Positions 1 to 6,212 of a stretch of 11,903 nt of DNA are shown in pieces. This DNA is from Actinomycetota bacterium (GTDB taxonomy: Bacteria; Actinomycetota; Actinomycetes; Actinomycetales; Microbacteriaceae): assembly GCA_016870695.1 (NCBI GenBank), contig VGAV01000037.1:1-11903 (forward strand), given 5' to 3'. The notes under the pieces were generated by a model. That model had not been told where the DNA came from. It saw nothing but the letters and a program-made list of their open reading frames with translations, and did no database searches. Both the position numbers and the translations under genes were made by a program. How positions within the stretch are numbered: the stretch's first letter is position 1; each line of letters begins with the position of its first letter.

Positions 1-646
1 CCGGTGCCTCCGGGTCGGTGTTCGTCTCCACCTCGCGGCGCAGCCGGCGACCCGAGTCGGGTGCCGTTTCGATGGTCACCTGGGCGGCCTCCATCCCCGG
101 CTCATCCGCCAGGTTCCGCAGCCAGTGACCCCAGTCGGCCACCCAGAGGTCGACCTGTTCCTGGTCGACCAGGGCCGCCCCGTCCGGTTCAGTGCCGATG
201 ACGATGGAATACGTCTTGGCGTGGGGGTTGTAGATCATCGCGAACGGGCGGGCGTAGCTGTCCTCGTGCTCAGAGAGCTGAGACTGAGCGGCCAGGCCGG
301 GAAGCTGGTTCGTGCCCCACTCGGAGCGCCCGAGAGGGCCGGAACGGTACACGTTCGCCTTACGTCGTTTGCTCGACGACCATGCCGCACGGTTCGCGGC
401 GCGCGAGAGCACGCTTCGACCGTCACCGTCACGGACGGTCAGCAGCAAAATCATCCCGCCGAACACCGCGGCGGTGATGACGGCGTTGAGGATGTTCGTC
501 GTCATCAGCACGACGATGACAATCAGCAGGGCCACGAACATCAGGCCCGTGCCGACCGTGCCGAGGCCAAGGAGCCCTGGCGACGTCGGCTGACGCCAAT
601 TCCCGTATGTGCGGACACCCTTACGGCTTGTCTCCACGGTCGCCAT
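1..646 (-). CDS. SCO6880-family conjugation membrane protein (N-terminal part, runs off left edge)
   Basis: About 215 residues of the N-terminus are present and the rest lies beyond the window. The protein begins MATVETSRKGVRTYGNWRQP. Two hydrophobic segments follow at roughly residues 23-47 and 50-67, so the chain makes a short membrane hairpin near its start. A soluble region follows with RAANRAAW and, further on, a tract reading YARPFAMIYNPHAKTYSIVI. This matches my recollection of actinobacterial SCO6880-type proteins, which sit in conjugation clusters and have a PrgI/VirB3-like two-helix N-terminus; their precise role is not settled. The ATG overlaps the stop of the preceding TrbL-like gene (TGATG), which implies translational coupling and the same transcript. 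A VirB4-type ATPase would be expected just beyond the left edge; that is inference. The family call is from recognition of pattern and order, not from an alignment. Confidence 0.8.
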   Translation of the reverse strand, partial: MATVETSRKGVRTYGNWRQPTSPGLLGLGTVGTGLMFVALLIVIVVLMTTNILNAVITAAVFGGMILLLTVRDGDGRSVLSRAANRAAWSSSKRRKANVYRSGPLGRSEWGTNQLPGLAAQSQLSEHEDSYARPFAMIYNPHAKTYSIVIGTEPDGAALVDQEQVDLWVADWGHWLRNLADEPGMEAAQVTIETAPDSGRRLRREVETNTDPEAP

Positions 647-2265
647 CAGCTCCCACTCCCCTCACCTGTCGCCTGATCGCCCACATTCTTCGCAGCCCCC
701 GTGGCCGCCTGCACACCCTGAGCCGCTGCACCGATCGCCACGCCCGCGGCCATACCGACAGGGCCACCGGCCGCACCGGCAGCAGCGCTTCCCGCCGCAG
801 CCCCACCTCCCGCAGCGCTGGCAGACGCCGCAGCAGCACCCGTACCGCCGCCAGCGGCACCCGAGGAAGCCGCGGCCCTAGCGGTGCCGCCGCCAATGGC
901 GCTAGACGCCTGAGCGGCCTGCGGAGCCGACCCACCGCCGCCGTTGGAGCCCGAAGGCCCAGTAGCTCCGGTCGAGCCCTGACCGCCCGTTGCGCCGGGG
1001 CCGCCGACCGCGGAGCCGCCTCCCGAGCCGGTCGCCAGGCGACCCGCAGCAGCAGCGCCCGAGGGAAGCGCCATGACCGCCGCGGCTCCCAGCGCCCCGC
1101 CGGCACCCGCCGAGAGCGAGCTGACGAGGGGCGTCACGAACCGCATCAGAGCCGGCATCGCGAACAACGCCAGCACCATCAGAATGAGGCCCGTGAGAAC
1201 GGCGATGAAGCCCGTTCCGTCGTCCTGAAAGATGTTCGTTCCGACGAGCTGGAACGCTGCGGCGTAGACAATCGCCGCCGCAGGCTTGTAGAGGATGAAC
1301 GCGACAAGCCAGCCCACGTTTTTCTTGAACCAGCTTTTACCCATTTCAGTGTTGGTAGCCGACGCCGACAGCGGCAGAATGCCCGTCAGGATCACGAGCA
1401 TGCCGCCGCGGGCAATCATCAACACAATCTGAGCAGCCGTCGCGAGGATCGCGATGATGCCGAGAATGATGATGAGAAGGGCGCCGAGGCCACCCGCGTT
1501 CGGGTTGGTCGTCAGTGCGAGCAGACCGGCGATGTTTGCTCCGAAGCACGCGGAATCGGCGCCGACGTCGCAGCTCAGCGCTCCGTTGAGAATCCACACC
1601 GAGAACGAGTCGAACGCCGAAATGAGCAGTCCAACGATCGTCACGCCAGCACCGGCAACGACGATGAGAGTCAGCAGACTCTTCACGGTCTCCCGGCCCG
1701 GATCGGCACGTTGCTCCCACGCCATGCGGACGCCCCCGATGATGACCGACACGACAGCGGCCGCTCCCATGTACCACCACAGCGACGACTGCAAGAACAA
1801 CACCGCCCCGCCCGCGCCCTGAGGTCCGCGCGGCAACAATCCCGATACGAGTGCGGTTGCTCCGCTCATGAGGAAGATTGCGCCCAGCAAGATTCCAATG
1901 CGGCCCGCGGCCTGGAAGCCCTCACCGTTGCGCATGCGCGTAGCAATGAGCGCCCCAAGCAGAATGATCGAGATTCCGGCAACTACGATCGCGATCCATG
2001 TCACCCACCCAAGCACCGTGACGATGCCCTCAGAGTTGGGCGCCGATGATCCCGCCGCGATCGGCGAGCCCCCACCTTTTCCCGTGAGGTTCGGAGTGCC
2101 GACGTTGACCCAGAGTGTTCCAAGCGAGGCCACGGCCTTGCCGAACGCCTCAAGCACGGCACGAGCCAGATTCTCGATCGCGTCGCCAAGGGTGCTCTCT
2201 ACCCAGCCCTGCGCCCAGCAGCCGGGGTCGAAGAACCCGCAACTGGCGTTGTTCCCTGCCGCCAT
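646..2265 (-). CDS. TrbL/VirB6-like polytopic conjugal transfer protein
   Basis: This 539-residue protein is the likely inner-membrane channel component of the type IV secretion system. Hydrophobic segments are visible at about residues 82-106, 121-143, 160-178, 196-216, 258-300 (probably two helices), 316-340 and 352-376. The N-terminal 60 residues look amphipathic and carry Cys9 and Cys16. From about 385 to the end the chain is almost wholly Gly, Ala and Ser, including eight Gly-X-Y triplets at 421-444. Multiple helices plus a low-complexity tail are typical of TrbL/VirB6 proteins, and the neighbours fit. An AGGA motif eight bases upstream supports the ATG chosen. It begins four bases after the stop of the 250-residue gene and overlaps the SCO6880-type gene. 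Residues 79-144 resemble the small pilin-like protein of this operon. A generic multi-pass membrane protein is the alternative, but context makes the transfer role likely. Confidence 0.8.
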   Translation of the reverse strand: MAAGNNASCGFFDPGCWAQGWVESTLGDAIENLARAVLEAFGKAVASLGTLWVNVGTPNLTGKGGGSPIAAGSSAPNSEGIVTVLGWVTWIAIVVAGISIILLGALIATRMRNGEGFQAAGRIGILLGAIFLMSGATALVSGLLPRGPQGAGGAVLFLQSSLWWYMGAAAVVSVIIGGVRMAWEQRADPGRETVKSLLTLIVVAGAGVTIVGLLISAFDSFSVWILNGALSCDVGADSACFGANIAGLLALTTNPNAGGLGALLIIILGIIAILATAAQIVLMIARGGMLVILTGILPLSASATNTEMGKSWFKKNVGWLVAFILYKPAAAIVYAAAFQLVGTNIFQDDGTGFIAVLTGLILMVLALFAMPALMRFVTPLVSSLSAGAGGALGAAAVMALPSGAAAAGRLATGSGGGSAVGGPGATGGQGSTGATGPSGSNGGGGSAPQAAQASSAIGGGTARAAASSGAAGGGTGAAAASASAAGGGAAAGSAAAGAAGGPVGMAAGVAIGAAAQGVQAATGAAKNVGDQATGEGSGS

Positions 2266-2269
2266 TCAT

Positions 2270-3022
2270 CTATTCCTGTCGCCAGGTGATGTACCCCGAG
2301 GTGTCGGGGAGCTGCGCGAGGCGGAAGGGCTCCGCGTTATCTGCGTTGATCTTCCAATCACCCTGCCACCAGGTCAGGTCGAGCACGGCTGAGCCGTTCA
2401 CCGCCTGGCCCTGTGCGGTGCCGCGAAAGGCAACGTCGACGCGCGCCGAGCTACCGTCGTACGAGAGCACGCGGAAGCCCGCTATCGAGGCGCGGACGTC
2501 CGAGGAGGACGTCCCAACCTCTGACAGCAGGGCGTCGCGGTAGGTGCCGTTCGTAAGTGCGTACTCGAGGAGCGAGCGTCGCGCCTCGACGTCTCCGAAC
2601 AAGCCAATCGTCGTGTTCGCCGCGGCGAATACGGCTCCTTCGGGACTGTGCTGGTAGCAGTACCGGTAACCCTGGGGTGCGGTCGCTCCTGGCCCATACG
2701 TCGGCGAGGTTGGGTAGGCAAACACGTCCTGGTACTCCCACGTCGAGTCGGGGGCCGTCGTGACGGTCCCCGACAGCACCTCGCCGGCCAGCCCACAGAC
2801 GCTAATGCCGCCTGCGCCCTCAGTTGCAGTCGGCGACGGGGCGGCGCTGGACGTGGCGCTGGACGATGAACCGGGGACAGGCGGCGCGGTGTCAGACCCA
2901 CGGTTCAGGTTGAGAATGGTGAGGAACACGCCAGCTACGATCAGTGCGGCCACCAAGACCGCCCCGACGATGAAGCCGGGACGGGCGAATGGGGTCTGCT
3001 GCGTCTCGTCGCCATTAGCCAT
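2270..3022 (-). CDS. Bitopic membrane protein with extracytoplasmic domain, conjugation-associated (possibly VirB8/TcpC-like)
   Basis: The 250-residue product has one membrane helix at about 17-38 after a short charged cytoplasmic N-terminus. A Ser/Thr/Pro/Ala linker (about 42-70) comes next, then a globular region outside the membrane. Two cysteines (Cys76 and Cys122) could form a disulfide. The last 100 residues alternate a helical stretch (ARRSLLEYALTNGTYRDALL) with beta-rich strands ending LTWWQGDWKI. That order and the single-anchor layout resemble the NTF2-like fold of VirB8/TcpC channel proteins; this is a structural guess, since I do not recognise a named family. The start has a good ribosome binding site, AGAAAGGG, about eight bases upstream. 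It lies between the pilin-like gene and the TrbL-like gene in one tight operon, so a structural role in the secretion apparatus is likely. Confidence 0.75.
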   Translation of the reverse strand: MANGDETQQTPFARPGFIVGAVLVAALIVAGVFLTILNLNRGSDTAPPVPGSSSSATSSAAPSPTATEGAGGISVCGLAGEVLSGTVTTAPDSTWEYQDVFAYPTSPTYGPGATAPQGYRYCYQHSPEGAVFAAANTTIGLFGDVEARRSLLEYALTNGTYRDALLSEVGTSSSDVRASIAGFRVLSYDGSSARVDVAFRGTAQGQAVNGSAVLDLTWWQGDWKINADNAEPFRLAQLPDTSGYITWRQE

Positions 3023-3037
3023 GAGGGCCGCCCTTTC

Positions 3038-3340
3038 TTAAGCCCCGGCGAGGACGCCGATCAGAGCGGCTCCACCGCCAATGATGATTGCGCCGGCCAT
3101 GGGCCAGATGACTTTAGGGAGCGCATCGTGACCCTCGCCACGGCGGAAGCTGACGGCGATGAGGATCCCGCCGACGATGATCGCGCCGCCAACGACGACG
3201 TAACCAATCCACTTCAACCACGACAGGATCGTGGTCACACCTTCGGTCCCCGGCGGCTGCTCGGGCGGGGGGTTAGGGATGACGCCAGCCAGGACGTTGG
3301 CCGTCTCGTTCACGGAGTGCAGCACTTCGATCGCGGACAT
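3038..3340 (-). CDS. Small two-helix membrane protein, VirB2/pilin-like
   Basis: The product is 100 residues: a soluble N-terminus with a Pro-rich hinge (NPPPEQPPG, 23-31), a helix at about 41-64, a charged loop SFRRGEGHD (64-72), and a second helix at about 78-98 ending LAGA. Size, two helices joined by a short basic loop, and position beside a VirB6-like gene fit the VirB2/TrbC pilin class. Unlike classical pilins there is no obvious long signal peptide. I chose the ATG that follows GAAAGG at a proper distance; an open frame continues upstream into the neighbouring gene but has no such site. Residues 33-98 align with residues 79-144 of the TrbL-like protein, with about half identity over the first 42 positions, so the two are probably paralogous. 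It may be a pilus-like subunit or a channel accessory. Confidence 0.8.
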   Translation of the reverse strand: MSAIEVLHSVNETANVLAGVIPNPPPEQPPGTEGVTTILSWLKWIGYVVVGGAIIVGGILIAVSFRRGEGHDALPKVIWPMAGAIIIGGGAALIGVLAGA

Positions 3341-3350
3341 GTCTTGCCTT

Positions 3351-3962
3351 TCAGTTGGTGGTGCCGGCGGCACCGATTCCGGGGAGTGCGCGCAGCTCGT
3401 CAATGACTCGCTGGACTTCGTGCGGGACGGGGACGGCTGTGGGCTTATCAAGGCGCCAGGCGTCGACCCACGGCACCGTCCAGGTACGAGGGCCACCACC
3501 GCCGACCACCGTGAGCAGGTCGCGCAGAACGCGAGGTAGGCGACCAGGAGCGTCAGCCATGACAATCAGCCCAAGGACGGTAGAGGGCGTTAGTCCCGCA
3601 CCCCACTGACGGAGGGCGTTCTGCGCTGCGCGCAGTCCCGCTGCGTTCGAGCGGGCAACCAAGACGACCGGTGTCGGCTCACCGGTCGCGCTGCGCGGCC
3701 AGGCGTGACCGGCCGCAGCGGACCATCCGGACCCGAGAGCGGCCAGCGTTGACTCACCGGCTCCCCCATGAGCGCCCAGCCACCACACTGCCGGCGAGGC
3801 CTGCTGTTCGCGGATAGGCAGTTGGTCGATCTGATCGGGCGCAGGTACGCCGCGCTGTGGTGCTACGGGTCCGAACGCCGACGGGACCGCCACGATCGGT
3901 TTCCCCATGTCAGGCGGCGGTGTTGTCGGACGCGAAAGCCACGGATTCTGCAGGTCGCTCAT
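3351..3962 (-). CDS. DUF6668-type ParA/MinD-like protein with degenerate P-loop
   Basis: A 203-residue soluble protein without membrane segments. After a Pro-rich N-terminus, residues 58-75 read AVWWLGAHGGAGESTLAA, which has the shape of the deviant Walker A motif (KGGxGKT) of ParA/MinD ATPases, but the first lysine is His and the nucleotide-binding lysine is Glu70. Strand-like VVLVARS (99-105) and GLIVMADAPG (131-140) fit the later core strands of the same fold, the latter resembling the DxPxG motif. So the fold looks P-loop while ATP hydrolysis is doubtful. I recall this pattern as DUF6668 of actinobacterial mobile elements. It is the promoter-proximal gene of the minus-strand conjugation operon. 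ATGs at 3962 and 3965 are both possible after GGGGGAG, and a TTG at 3983 would add seven residues. Confidence 0.75.
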   Translation of the reverse strand: MSDLQNPWLSRPTTPPPDMGKPIVAVPSAFGPVAPQRGVPAPDQIDQLPIREQQASPAVWWLGAHGGAGESTLAALGSGWSAAAGHAWPRSATGEPTPVVLVARSNAAGLRAAQNALRQWGAGLTPSTVLGLIVMADAPGRLPRVLRDLLTVVGGGGPRTWTVPWVDAWRLDKPTAVPVPHEVQRVIDELRALPGIGAAGTTN

Positions 3963-3983
3963 CATCTCCCCCGGGCTCAACAA

Positions 3984-4111
3984 ATGCTCTTACGCACAAA
4001 GCCTACGTATTAAAGGAAGAACAACGAAGAACACGACGTTAGAAACAATTAATGTTGATTCGTCGATTGAGCTGTACCCTGAACTCCGGAGGGCTAGAAA
4101 GGGATGCCGCC
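3984..4111. promoter_or_regulatory. AT-rich divergent control region between the two transfer operons
   Basis: This gap separates two genes that point away from each other and is strikingly AT-rich for the window (for example ACAATTAATGTTGATT). It must hold the promoters of both operons. On the plus strand TTGATT (4055-4060) is the best -35-like hexamer, but no well-spaced -10 is clear. On the minus strand TAATAC (in TTTAATACG, about 4010-4015) is a reasonable -10. The ribosome binding site GAAAGGG at 4097-4103 sits eight bases before the GTG at 4112. Exact promoter boxes are uncertain; the region's role follows from gene orientation. Confidence 0.6.
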
Positions 4112-4366
4112 GTGACAGACGCGATCGATCAGCTATTTGAGCACGATCCCCCGACAATTGGGCCCACCGAAGTAGCCGCGCGACTCAACACCACGACGCG
4201 CACCGTCTACACCTGGCTGAGGGACGGGATTATCCCCGGCTACAAGCTCGGCACATCCTGGTTCGTGATCGTCGACGAGCTCAAAGCCGAGCTTCGCAAA
4301 GGCGCAAACATCAGGCGCAGCAACGGCCCTGACCAGAGCAACCCGGAGACAGCCACAGGAGAGTGA
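4112..4366 (+). CDS. Excisionase-type helix-turn-helix DNA-binding protein
   Basis: The product is 84 residues. Residues 15-45 (TIGPTEVAARLNTTTRTVYT and the following WLRDGIIPGYKLG) form a MerR/excisionase-like winged HTH. The sequence then continues TSWFVIVDELKAEL, the usual end of the HTH_17 domain. A polar tail follows. Such proteins act as recombination directionality factors or as small repressors and activators of mobile elements. The GTG start is preferred because GAAAGGG lies eight bases before it; an in-frame ATG at 4052 has no recognisable site and would lie in the AT-rich promoter region. It heads the plus-strand transfer operon, one base before the lipoprotein gene, and faces the other transfer operon. 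Control of the divergent promoters is therefore the simplest role. No integrase is visible here, so an excision role cannot be tested. Confidence 0.82.
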   Translation: MTDAIDQLFEHDPPTIGPTEVAARLNTTTRTVYTWLRDGIIPGYKLGTSWFVIVDELKAELRKGANIRRSNGPDQSNPETATGE

Positions 4367-4367
4367 C

Positions 4368-4916
4368 ATGAGGCGAGCCGCGGCCGCTGTGATTGTGACC
4401 GCCGCAATGGCAGCTCTGCTGACGGGTTGCACGCAGCCCATCAGCAATGAGGGAGCCACACCCACATCGGCATCCAGCGGCACCGGCCCGGCTTTTCCCA
4501 GCTTCTCCGACATGCCGCGTGCCCCGCGCGGCATCATCGACGAGGACTCAGGCGAGGTGCACGGCCCGCGGCCCGTGCCCGTTTGGGATGACGAATCGCG
4601 CCAGAGCGCGATCGCTGCAGCGGATGCCGTGATGCGCGCCTACGCGCGGCCCGATCTTGGCTTCGACGCCTGGTGGGCGCAGCTGCAACCTCTTCTCGAC
4701 CAGAAGGCCACCGCCGACTACGCCTACATGGACCCCGCTCGCATCGTCGCGTCGAGCGTCACCGGCTCCGGCACCATCACCGACGAGACGAGCGCCTACG
4801 TCGCGTACATCGACGTCCCGACCGACGCCGGCACCTACAGCGTCATCCTCAGCCGCGCGGATGCCGACAGCCCATGGCTGACAAGCCGCTTCGTCGTCCC
4901 CGAGGGCATGAACTAG
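4368..4916 (+). CDS. Lipoprotein of the conjugation operon
   Basis: The 182-residue product starts with a basic tip, a hydrophobic stretch (5-18) and a lipobox LLTGC at 17-21. Cys21 would be lipidated and the mature protein anchored on the outer face of the membrane. A flexible Thr/Ser/Pro segment (28-50) precedes a compact domain. Within it, residues 80-110 are helical with the Trp-rich FDAWWAQLQPLL, and the end is beta-rich (AYVAYIDVPTDAGTYSVIL). The helix-then-sheet order would suit an NTF2-like (VirB8/VirB5-type accessory) fold, which is speculative. GGAGAG lies just upstream of the ATG, which follows the HTH gene's stop by one base. One base separates its stop from the GTG of the wall hydrolase. 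Role in wall-spanning assembly is inferred from this company. Confidence 0.8.
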   Translation: MRRAAAAVIVTAAMAALLTGCTQPISNEGATPTSASSGTGPAFPSFSDMPRAPRGIIDEDSGEVHGPRPVPVWDDESRQSAIAAADAVMRAYARPDLGFDAWWAQLQPLLDQKATADYAYMDPARIVASSVTGSGTITDETSAYVAYIDVPTDAGTYSVILSRADADSPWLTSRFVVPEGMN

Positions 4917-4917
4917 C

Positions 4918-6000
4918 GTGGCCGGACCCAAGAGGGGCGGGGCTCTAGCAATTGCTGCGGTGCCGCTGATGTTCATCGGCATGCTTCTCGGCTTTGTCGT
5001 CGTCGGCGTCGAAGACTGCACGCCGGCGGGCGCGACAGGGCCGAACACAAGCGTCTCCATCGACCCCGATTCGGTGCCGCAGACCGAGATCGCTGGCTAT
5101 GGCCACGAGCAGCTTGTGAACGCTGCACACGTGATCCAGGCCGGTAAGAACGCGGGCCTTAACCCGCGCGATCAAACCATCGGCGTCATGACAGCGATGG
5201 GCGAATCGAGCCTGCGCAACATCGACTACGGCGACTGGGAAACGGGCGGCGTCACCAACCCCAACGGCTCCCGCACAACTTCAATCGGTCTGTTCCAGCA
5301 GCAGGACGGTTGGGGTAGCCGCGAGGAGCGGCTTGACCCCTACATTTCGTCGACGAAGTTCTTCCAGGCAATGACCCAGAAAGTTCCCGATCGGGAATCG
5401 CTGGAACCGACTATCGTCGCGCATCGCACTCAGGTCAACGCTGATCCGTACCACTACGAGCGGTTCTGGGACGGCGCGGTGCAGATCGTCGAGGGGCTGA
5501 CCGGCGTGAAGACCGGGCTCAACCCCGGTGACGGCAGCGCCAGCGGCGGCACATGCGACCCAATCATTCCGGGCGGCGTGAACGCCCAAGGCTGGGCCGC
5601 ACCCTCCGCAGGACCGAGGACAAGCCCTTTCGGCGTCCGCATTCACCCGATCTACGGCACCCCGCGTCTTCACGCCGGCACCGATCTCGGTCCCGGCTGC
5701 GATTCACCAATCTGGGCGGCTCAGAACGGAACAGTGACCTTCCGCGGTTTCGACGGCAGCGGAAACGGCGTCATCGCGATCGACCACGGCGGCAGCGTCA
5801 CCACCCGCTACCTCCACATGTACGACTCCGGAATGCTCGCCAATGTCGGAGACAAGGTGAAAGCCGGCCAGCAAATCGCTCGCGTCGGCAGCAGCGGTGA
5901 ATCCACCGCATGCCACCTGCACTTCGAAGTGCGGGTGAATGGCGAAAACGTTGACCCCGAGCCCTTTATGGCCGCGGTCGGAATCACCCTCGGCCAATGA
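4918..6000 (+). CDS. Bifunctional cell-wall hydrolase: lysozyme-like domain plus M23 peptidase domain
   Basis: This 360-residue protein should open peptidoglycan for the transfer channel, the VirB1-like job in Gram-positive systems. A membrane anchor spans about 9-31. Residues 60-195 form a lysozyme/transglycosylase-like domain, with candidate catalytic Glu96 in TAMGESSLRN and SIGLFQQQ at 122-129. Residues 222-350 are an M23 (LytM-type) metallopeptidase: His252 and Asp256 in HAGTD, His300 in RYLHM, and His333/His335 in CHLHFEV complete the zinc and catalytic set, so this half looks active. One domain would cut the glycan strand and the other the peptide stems. Translation starts at GTG one base after the lipoprotein stop with no strong ribosome binding site, suggesting coupling. 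The gene ends ATGA, touching the next reading frame. Conjugation hydrolases with these two domains are known in Firmicutes elements. Confidence 0.92.
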   Translation: MAGPKRGGALAIAAVPLMFIGMLLGFVVVGVEDCTPAGATGPNTSVSIDPDSVPQTEIAGYGHEQLVNAAHVIQAGKNAGLNPRDQTIGVMTAMGESSLRNIDYGDWETGGVTNPNGSRTTSIGLFQQQDGWGSREERLDPYISSTKFFQAMTQKVPDRESLEPTIVAHRTQVNADPYHYERFWDGAVQIVEGLTGVKTGLNPGDGSASGGTCDPIIPGGVNAQGWAAPSAGPRTSPFGVRIHPIYGTPRLHAGTDLGPGCDSPIWAAQNGTVTFRGFDGSGNGVIAIDHGGSVTTRYLHMYDSGMLANVGDKVKAGQQIARVGSSGESTACHLHFEVRVNGENVDPEPFMAAVGITLGQ

Positions 6001-6014
6001 AGCAGGAGACAAAC

Positions 6015-6212
6015 ATGAGGCAGGCCGCCCCGAATGCCACCGACACCCAGCGCTTGCACGTCACAGACGGCTTCGACAGCCTGGTCCCCGCTGCGGTCAC
6101 ACTCTCCCACGACCCCGCAACGGTCGACGGACTTGTGAAACACGGGGCACTGCGCACCTCCACTCAGCGGGTATGGCTCACCTCCGGTCCCGCGGTGGCG
6201 AACGGCCTGTGA
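6015..6212 (+). CDS. Small protein of unknown function in the transfer operon
   Basis: The product is 65 residues, soluble, with no membrane helix or signal peptide and no motif I recognise. The ATG is chosen because AGGAGA lies six bases before it. An alternative ATG at 5997 overlaps the hydrolase stop as ATGA and would add six residues (MKQETN). The gene ends GTGA, sharing bases with the GTG of the FHA gene, so all three frames are chained. The sequence includes LVPAAVTLSHDPATVDGLVK and ends VANGL. Tight packing, a good ribosome binding site and coupling on both sides are the evidence that it is expressed; function is unknown. Confidence 0.6.
   Translation: MRQAAPNATDTQRLHVTDGFDSLVPAAVTLSHDPATVDGLVKHGALRTSTQRVWLTSGPAVANGL

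Noticed and set aside
607..2049. Long plus-strand frame of 480 codons
   Set aside because: It is antisense to the TrbL-like gene. The product is Arg/His/Asp-rich with no hydrophobic or domain pattern, as expected from the opposite strand of GC-rich coding DNA.
3341..3565. Upstream extension of the pilin-like gene to 3565
   Set aside because: It would lie inside the DUF6668-type gene; the ATG at 3340 has its own GAAAGG site and begins a sensible protein.
5939..6208. Upstream extension of the FHA gene to 5939
   Set aside because: It would overlap the hydrolase end and the whole 65-residue gene, and the added sequence has no protein-like pattern. The GTG at 6209 overlapping the previous stop is more credible.
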